Shown: one piece after another, positions 15,001-18,378 of the stretch
Position numbering within the stretch: position 1 is the first letter of the stretch
Layout of the letters: each line of letters opens with the position of its first letter
From: Palsa-459 sp035510855
GTDB lineage: Bacteria > Actinomycetota > Acidimicrobiia > Acidimicrobiales > RAAP-2
Length of the DNA stretch: 18,378 nucleotides
Direction: 5' to 3'
Assembly (NCBI GenBank): GCA_035510855.1
Contig: DATKGG010000038.1
Coordinates: 1 to 18,378 of the forward strand
Translations under genes and position numbers: made by a program
The notes under the pieces: generated by a model
The model's database searches: none
What the model was told of the DNA's origin: nothing
Seen by the model: only the letters and a program-made list of their open reading frames with translations

Positions 15001-15318
15001 GGCCGCGAGGACTGCTTCGCGGTGATCGACTACAAGACCAACCTCAGCGACGCCGCCACCGACGCCTATGGGCCCGAGGCGCTGCGCGAGGCGATGGCCG
15101 GCTCGGACTACCCCCTCCAGGCGCTCCTGTACCTCGTCGCGCTGCACCGCTACCTGCGCTGGCGCGTCGCCGACTACGACCCCGTCCAGCACCTTGGCGA
15201 GGCGCACTACCTCTTCCTGCGCGGGATGCGGCGCGGCGCCGACGACGGGGTGTTCACGTGGCGACCGCCCGCTCGGCTGGTGATGGCCACCTCGGACCTC
15301 CTCGCGGGTGTGACGTGA
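12031..15318 (+). CDS. recB: Exodeoxyribonuclease V beta subunit (helicase-nuclease)
   Basis: 1095 residues, slightly shorter than E. coli RecB. It is the 3'-5' SF1 helicase and the only nuclease of RecBCD, and in E. coli it also loads RecA. Visible motifs are Walker A EASAGTGKT (17-25), DEFQDTD (255-261), VVVGDPKQAIYGFRGAD (281-297), LDRNYRSDG, VHGAKGLEF (605-613) and LQYVALTRARH (680-690). An acidic linker (about 824-848) leads to the PD-(D/E)XK nuclease, where His864 (GTCIH), Asp985 (GSIDLV), Asp1000 and Lys1002 (IDYKTN) are all intact, so nuclease activity is expected. The start is GTG at 12031, whose GTGA overlaps the recC stop. No Shine-Dalgarno sequence is seen, which implies translational coupling. 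The open frame extends far upstream of this GTG, but that part is a shadow of recC. Confidence 0.95.
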   Translation: MNPVTDALPSRGLLCVEASAGTGKTHLLSTLAVRWLLEREDIRIADLLVVSYTVASAAELRGRIRARLASVRDRLVDGAAPSGDEYLESLANGPEPHVARARAELALVEFDTAAICTIHAFAAAALGEGYGEVGTGEERRRQAVTDVLAVASFDDTSSLFDAADVSLDAIDRLAQLGLENPDIRLAPLEGATAEPGAWSQRDAVDRAMALFRTRSRRDGARTYADLLTQLDQATADERGPVCQLLRARFKVGLIDEFQDTDPIQWRIFNRLFVEVDDHALVVVGDPKQAIYGFRGADVSTYLTARSAAMDPSTGRGLGVQLLDRNYRSDGALLEALNAVFDGSTLDEAGEIAYEPVTPTPAAERRRLWLSDATLATPLSIRVPVPVGKEPIDAQRRAIAAECAAEAARSIGAVVRTDGTDAGSLSENDVVVLCQASTYFPMLREAFLREGIRTTETKSDDVLTSSAALDVAIVLRAMSDPGSPTAVAALAHSWICSESGSTTLARQRLASFEVALSTRGVVALARAITDPAMTPGLLERRFGERLLTDVHHLFDVLGDEAPHGAGPGSLLETLYGLEAASREGTDDDVRRRRIETDAPAVRMMTVHGAKGLEFGVVLCPFIQRTRDDSRDATIWREQGIEGRLLDAAGRRPWTDPRLSASTPEARIALAESAQGSESRRLQYVALTRARHRTIVWWLRAFSKADARRDELTGLLLDRDEDHHPVQRPRADRAPGGCYELLGDDALTAMRAAFGGLCEQGLLELEAVRRVAQADVEPAAPIVAPAPLGGARLDVATLERSLDVRPRRCSFSSLVAARHEWAPTFDATVGDRGADDEADDTSDDVAASDAAPFGGLRGAAFGTCIHEALEAAVSRPRGAEFDDAAIEALRRSMRWRSLEPSPAVETTLLEACAVPIDGGPSLRALDRDDVVAELRFCIPVAEHVDLGRLGETVTANDPDGPFGDWAREIARSDGRRPLASSLVGSIDLVTSLGREDCFAVIDYKTNLSDAATDAYGPEALREAMAGSDYPLQALLYLVALHRYLRWRVADYDPVQHLGEAHYLFLRGMRRGADDGVFTWRPPARLVMATSDLLAGVT

Positions 15319-17063
15319 GGGCCACCAGCACGTTCACGCCGTCGGCGTCGACGGTCAGCGACGCCGAGCGCTCCGGCGTCTTCGCGGCCGGCGATCTCGC
15401 CTTCGCCGAGATGGTCGTCCGGCGAGCGGGCATCACGGACCCCCTGTGCGCGACCGCGCTGGCGCTCGCTGCCAAGGCGGTCCGACTCGACCACGTCTGC
15501 GCGGAGCTCACCGAGCCGGGCATCGCGCTTTTGTGGTCGAGCGACGAGGATGACGGACCCGTGACCGGACCCCCCGCGAGCGAGGCCCTCCTCGGCGCGC
15601 TGGCGAGCGCGGGCGCCGTCGTCGAGCACGTCGCCGAGGGCGCGGACATCGACCAGCTCGGCGACGCTCCCGTCGTGCTGAGCGCACACCGCTGCTACCT
15701 GCGGCGCTATGCCATCCTCGAGCAGCTCGTGGCAGACCGCCTGGGCGGGCTCGAGCAGCTGGCGGCGCCGCCCGGCCTCGACGCGGTCCTCGACGAGGTT
15801 GCTGGCGACGCCGACGTCGCCCAGCGCGATGCCGTCCGCCGCGCGTTCAGCTGGCCGGTGTCGGTCATCGCGGGAGGACCGGGGACCGGCAAGACCACGA
15901 CCGTGGCGCTCGTGCTCCGCGTGGCGAGCGCGCTGCCCGATCCGCTCACCGTCGCCCTCGCGGCGCCCACCGGGAAGGCGGCGGCACGACTCGACGAGGC
16001 CGTGCGAGCCGCGATGCCGGACGCTGACGCCGACGTGCTCCCGCAGGCCAGGACGCTGCACCGGCTGCTCGGCGTCGGCCGCGACGGTGTGGCGCGCGGC
16101 GGGCGTCTGCTCGACGCGGACGTCATCGTGGTCGACGAGGCCTCCATGGTGTCGCTCCCGCTGCTCGCCGCGACGCTGGGGAAGGCACGCCCTGACGCGC
16201 GCGTGATACTGGTGGGCGATCCCGACCAGCTCGCGAGCATCGAGGTGGGCGCGGTGCTCGCCGACGTCGTGGAGGCAGCCGCAGCCTCGAGCGGCGTCGT
16301 CGTCTCGACCCTGACGACCGCGCACCGCTTCGAGGATGCTCGAGGCGTGCCATCGCTCGCGGCCGCCATTCGCAGCGGGTCGGTCGCCGAGTTCGACGCG
16401 GCGATCGCGGCGCATCCCGATCTTCACTCATTGGCCCCCGACGGAGGGCTCGGGGCCCTGGTCGCCCGCGTCACCGACCATGCCGTCGAGCAGATCGAAG
16501 CGGCTCGCAGCGGTGACGCCGATCGCGCCCTGGCGCTCGTCGCCTCGCTCGGCGTGCTGTGTGCGACCAAGCGTGGCCAGGGCTCGACGGCATGGTGGAA
16601 TGCCGCAGTCGAGTCAGAGCTCGTCACGCGCGGGATGCTGCGACGACGAGACCTCGACTACGTCGGGCGCCCATTGCTCGTGACCCGCACTGACGCGCTC
16701 ACGGGCCTCACGAACGGGATGATCGGCGTGGTCGTCGCGAACGGCGACGACCGTCGAGCCATCTTCGAGGTCGGCGCGTTCGCGCCAGAGGCCGTCGCCT
16801 GGGCAGCGACGGTGTGGGCGCTCACGATCCACAAGTCCCAGGGCTCCGAGTACGACGAGGTCGTCGTCTCGCTCCCCGGCCCCGACAGCCCGATCCTCAC
16901 GCGCGAGCTCATCTACACGGCCGTCACCCGCGCGAGGAGGACCGTGACGCTCGTCGCGCCAGCAGGCTCACTCCAAGCAGCGCTCTCGCGCCGGGTCGCA
17001 CGGTCGAGCGGGCTCGCCGCGAGACTCTCGGGGCCGCCGACCGCGGAGGGGCACCTCGCGTGA
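15315..17063 (+). CDS. recD: Exodeoxyribonuclease V alpha subunit (5'-3' helicase)
   Basis: 582 residues, close to the E. coli length. RecD is the fast 5'-3' SF1 helicase motor of RecBCD. A RecC-contacting N-terminal domain (about 1-150) precedes Walker A AGGPGTGKTTT, with Lys193. Then come APTGKAAARLDEAV, TLHRLLGV, the Walker B motif IVVDEASMV (Asp274, Glu275), VILVGDPDQLASIEVGAVLAD, TTAHRF, TIHKSQGSEYDEVVVSLP and YTAVTRARRTVTLV. All SF1 motifs are intact. It resembles RecD1 with RecB and RecC alongside, not the stand-alone RecD2. The start is GTG at 15315 within GTGA overlapping the recB stop, and the gene ends in another GTGA overlap with the acetyltransferase gene. Confidence 0.95.
   Translation: MRATSTFTPSASTVSDAERSGVFAAGDLAFAEMVVRRAGITDPLCATALALAAKAVRLDHVCAELTEPGIALLWSSDEDDGPVTGPPASEALLGALASAGAVVEHVAEGADIDQLGDAPVVLSAHRCYLRRYAILEQLVADRLGGLEQLAAPPGLDAVLDEVAGDADVAQRDAVRRAFSWPVSVIAGGPGTGKTTTVALVLRVASALPDPLTVALAAPTGKAAARLDEAVRAAMPDADADVLPQARTLHRLLGVGRDGVARGGRLLDADVIVVDEASMVSLPLLAATLGKARPDARVILVGDPDQLASIEVGAVLADVVEAAAASSGVVVSTLTTAHRFEDARGVPSLAAAIRSGSVAEFDAAIAAHPDLHSLAPDGGLGALVARVTDHAVEQIEAARSGDADRALALVASLGVLCATKRGQGSTAWWNAAVESELVTRGMLRRRDLDYVGRPLLVTRTDALTGLTNGMIGVVVANGDDRRAIFEVGAFAPEAVAWAATVWALTIHKSQGSEYDEVVVSLPGPDSPILTRELIYTAVTRARRTVTLVAPAGSLQAALSRRVARSSGLAARLSGPPTAEGHLA
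17045..17051 (+). promoter_or_regulatory. Shine-Dalgarno site (GGAGGGG) inside recD for the GNAT gene
   Basis: GGAGGGG ends 8 nt before the GTG at 17060 and lies within the last recD codons. It supports this GTG as the real start and suggests the acetyltransferase can be translated independently of perfect coupling. Confidence 0.6.
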
Positions 17064-17557
17064 TCCGCCCGAGGACGAGTGACGATCTCGACGACTGCGC
17101 CGCGATCGCCGACGAGGTCCACGACGTCGACGGCTATCCGTCGTTCCTCGGCGACGACACGTTGCTCAGCTTCATCACCCCGACCGACGCGCTCGGTGCC
17201 TGGGTGGCGATCGACGACGATCGGCTCGTGGGTCACGTCGTGCTGCGAACGCGCTCGGCGCCCGCCTCCGTCACGCTCGCGGCTCGCACGCTCGGGGTCG
17301 GCCCCGAGCAGCTGGGCTTCGTCGCTCGGCTCCTCGTCGCGCCGACGGCCCGACGCCGCGGCGTCGCGCGGCGGCTCCTCGAGCGCGTCATCGACGAGGC
17401 GCACCAGCGCGGCCTCCACGCGGTCCTCGACGTCGTCACGCGCGACCTCGCCGCGATCGCCCTCTACGACGCGTCCGGGTGGCGGCGCCTTGGCGAGCAC
17501 ACCATGACGCTGCGCGGCGGTGCGTCCCTCGACCTCCTCGTCTACGCGGCGCCATGA
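17060..17557 (+). CDS. GNAT-family N-acetyltransferase
   Basis: 165 residues, typical for a single GNAT domain that transfers acetyl from acetyl-CoA to an amine. It begins IRPRTSDDLDDCAAIADEVH (beta1-alpha1). WVAIDDDRLVGHVVL is the beta2-beta3 hairpin. LGFVARLLVAPTARRRGVARRLLERV contains the pyrophosphate-binding loop R98-R-R-G101-V-A. AIALYDASGWRRLGEH is the usual alpha4-beta6 end. The substrate cannot be inferred. The GTG at 17060 overlaps the recD stop as GTGA, and GGAGGGG (17045-17051) lies 8 nt upstream, so it has its own ribosome-binding site as well as coupling. Its placement behind recD may be only operon hitch-hiking. A regulatory link to RecBCD would be speculative. Confidence 0.88.
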   Translation: MIRPRTSDDLDDCAAIADEVHDVDGYPSFLGDDTLLSFITPTDALGAWVAIDDDRLVGHVVLRTRSAPASVTLAARTLGVGPEQLGFVARLLVAPTARRRGVARRLLERVIDEAHQRGLHAVLDVVTRDLAAIALYDASGWRRLGEHTMTLRGGASLDLLVYAAP

Positions 17558-18312
17558 CCGACAGCGCGACACGGCCCCGGGTCGACGCGAGCCCGTTGGT
17601 CCTCGTCATCTTCGACTGCGACGGCGTCTTGGTCGACAGCGAGCGGCTCGCGGTTCGCACCGAGGTCGAGGTGCTCGCCGAGCTCGGCTGGCCGCTCGAG
17701 GAGCGCGAGGTCATCGAGCGGTTCGTCGGCCGGTCCCCCGTCTACATGCAGGCGGCGATCGAGCGCCAGCTCGGGCGTCCGATCGACTTCGATCGGCTCT
17801 TCATGCAGCGCCACGAGGAGGTCTTCGAGCGCGAGCTGCGCGCGGTCGACGGCGTCGTGGCCCTGCTCGACGCGCTGGAGGTCCCGATCTGCGTCGCGTC
17901 CTCGGGGACCCACGAGCGCATCAGACGATCGCTCGAGCTCGTCGGGCTCGCCGATCGATTCGAGGGGAGGGTCTTCAGCGCGTCGGACGTGGCCCGCGGC
18001 AAGCCCGCGCCGGACCTGTTCTTCCACGCGGCTGCGACGATGGGCGTCGCGCCCGCTCGGTGCGCGGTCGTCGAAGACAGCGTCCCCGGCGTCGAGGCGG
18101 GGTGCGCCGCGGGCATGTCCGTGTTCGCCTTCGGAGGCGGCGTGACCGACCCCGCGGCCCTGGCGCGTCCCGGGGTGACCGTCGTCGAGTCCATGCACGA
18201 GCTCATCGCGCTGCTGGCCCCCTGGGGAGCTCAGCGCCCGGGTGCGGGCACGTCGACTTCGACCCTGGCCGTGAGCAGGCGCACCCCAGGCGGCATCGAG
18301 GGGTCCTGGTAG
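17554..18312 (+). CDS. HAD-superfamily phosphatase or phosphomutase (subfamily IA)
   Basis: 252 residues with a complete HAD core. Motif I is VIFDCDGVLVDSE, with nucleophile Asp21 and acid/base Asp23. Motif II is VASSG (Ser116), motif III is RGKPAPD (Lys150), and motif IV is VVEDSVPGVEAG (Glu174, Asp175). An alpha-helical C1 cap lies between motifs I and II. This is the beta-phosphoglucomutase/phosphoglycolate phosphatase-like type that acts on small phosphorylated sugars or related metabolites. The exact substrate cannot be read. It starts with the ATG at 17554, which overlaps the GNAT stop as ATGA, with no Shine-Dalgarno. The HAD fold should end near residue 224. The last 28 residues (Gly/Thr/Arg/Ser-rich) lie mostly over an antisense gene and look like run-on sequence. 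Confidence 0.9.
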   Translation: MTDSATRPRVDASPLVLVIFDCDGVLVDSERLAVRTEVEVLAELGWPLEEREVIERFVGRSPVYMQAAIERQLGRPIDFDRLFMQRHEEVFERELRAVDGVVALLDALEVPICVASSGTHERIRRSLELVGLADRFEGRVFSASDVARGKPAPDLFFHAAATMGVAPARCAVVEDSVPGVEAGCAAGMSVFAFGGGVTDPAALARPGVTVVESMHELIALLAPWGAQRPGAGTSTSTLAVSRRTPGGIEGSW

Positions 18313-18378
18313 CGGCCGTGGAGGTCCCAGCGCGCGATCAGCAGCGCCTCGTCCGCGGGCGGGTGCAGGTCCCCCCTC
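18231..18378 (-). CDS. Unidentified protein, C-terminal fragment (cut by window edge)
   Basis: On the minus strand an open frame enters from the right edge and stops with TGA at 18233-18231, giving 48 residues. It includes PPADEALLIARWDLHGRYQD, then PSMPPGVRLLTARVEVDV and PAPGR at the end. Nearly every codon ends in G or C, unlike the HAD frame over the same bases, and the composition reads like a folded protein. I believe this is the true coding frame here. I do not recognise the family. It converges on the HAD gene and overlaps its 3' end by 82 bp. Confidence 0.6.
   Translation of the reverse strand, partial: RGDLHPPADEALLIARWDLHGRYQDPSMPPGVRLLTARVEVDVPAPGR

Noticed and set aside
15207..16427. 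A 406-codon minus-strand frame across recB and recD
   Set aside because: Antisense shadow of recD with low-complexity Arg-rich composition.
8699..17063. AdnAB-type or a phage-defence helicase-nuclease instead of housekeeping RecBCD
   Set aside because: A full recC with its N-terminal motif, a RecB with one nuclease domain and a RecD1-type partner in the classical order make RecBCD clear. No defence gene flanks it.

Overview
The window is about 70% G+C with strongly G/C-ending codons. It carries an F420-type LLM oxidoreductase, a short ValRS with archaeal-type sequence features, RecBCD, and several start codons placed directly behind a TANNNT box (leaderless style). This points to a high-GC actinobacterium. 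Class Acidimicrobiia is my best guess but is not proven by the sequence. No tRNA, rRNA or CRISPR array was seen.

Layout. 1-96 (minus): the N-terminus of a probable IS630-type transposase, cut by the window edge. 138-1352 (minus): an acyl-CoA dehydrogenase behind a 16-bp palindrome that looks like a TetR-type operator. 1444-2835 (minus) and 2856-5441 (plus): cysS and valS, diverging from a 20-bp gap that holds one near-symmetric -10 element usable on both strands. 5438-6718 (minus): a membrane-anchored alpha/beta hydrolase whose stop codon interlocks with that of valS through a shared CTAG. 6732-7643 (plus): an F420-dependent LLM oxidoreductase. 7868-8500 (plus): a TetR-family regulator with its own promoter and candidate autoregulatory operator. 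8699-18312 (plus): recC-recB-recD followed by a GNAT acetyltransferase and a HAD phosphatase. 18231-18378 (minus): the C-terminus of an unidentified gene running antisense into the 3' end of the HAD gene.

How it works together. The right half is the main functional unit. RecC, RecB and RecD form the RecBCD helicase-nuclease for double-strand break repair and degradation of linear DNA. All key helicase and nuclease residues checked are intact. The five genes recC, recB, recD, GNAT and HAD are joined by four consecutive 4-bp stop/start overlaps (GTGA three times, then ATGA), so they are probably one translationally coupled operon. The left half is metabolic and housekeeping: an acyl-CoA oxidation gene under likely TetR-type control and two aminoacyl-tRNA synthetases. 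The hydrolase, the LLM enzyme and the TetR regulator may form a small lipid or xenobiotic cluster, but only proximity supports that.

I see no convincing wholly new system. The most interesting signals are regulatory and architectural: a bidirectional leaderless promoter for two synthetases, a recurrent TANNNT-6-nt-start pattern, non-canonical ATP-binding signature motifs in both adjacent synthetases (HMGS in ValRS, KMSSS in CysRS), and an 82-bp antisense 3' overlap at the right edge.
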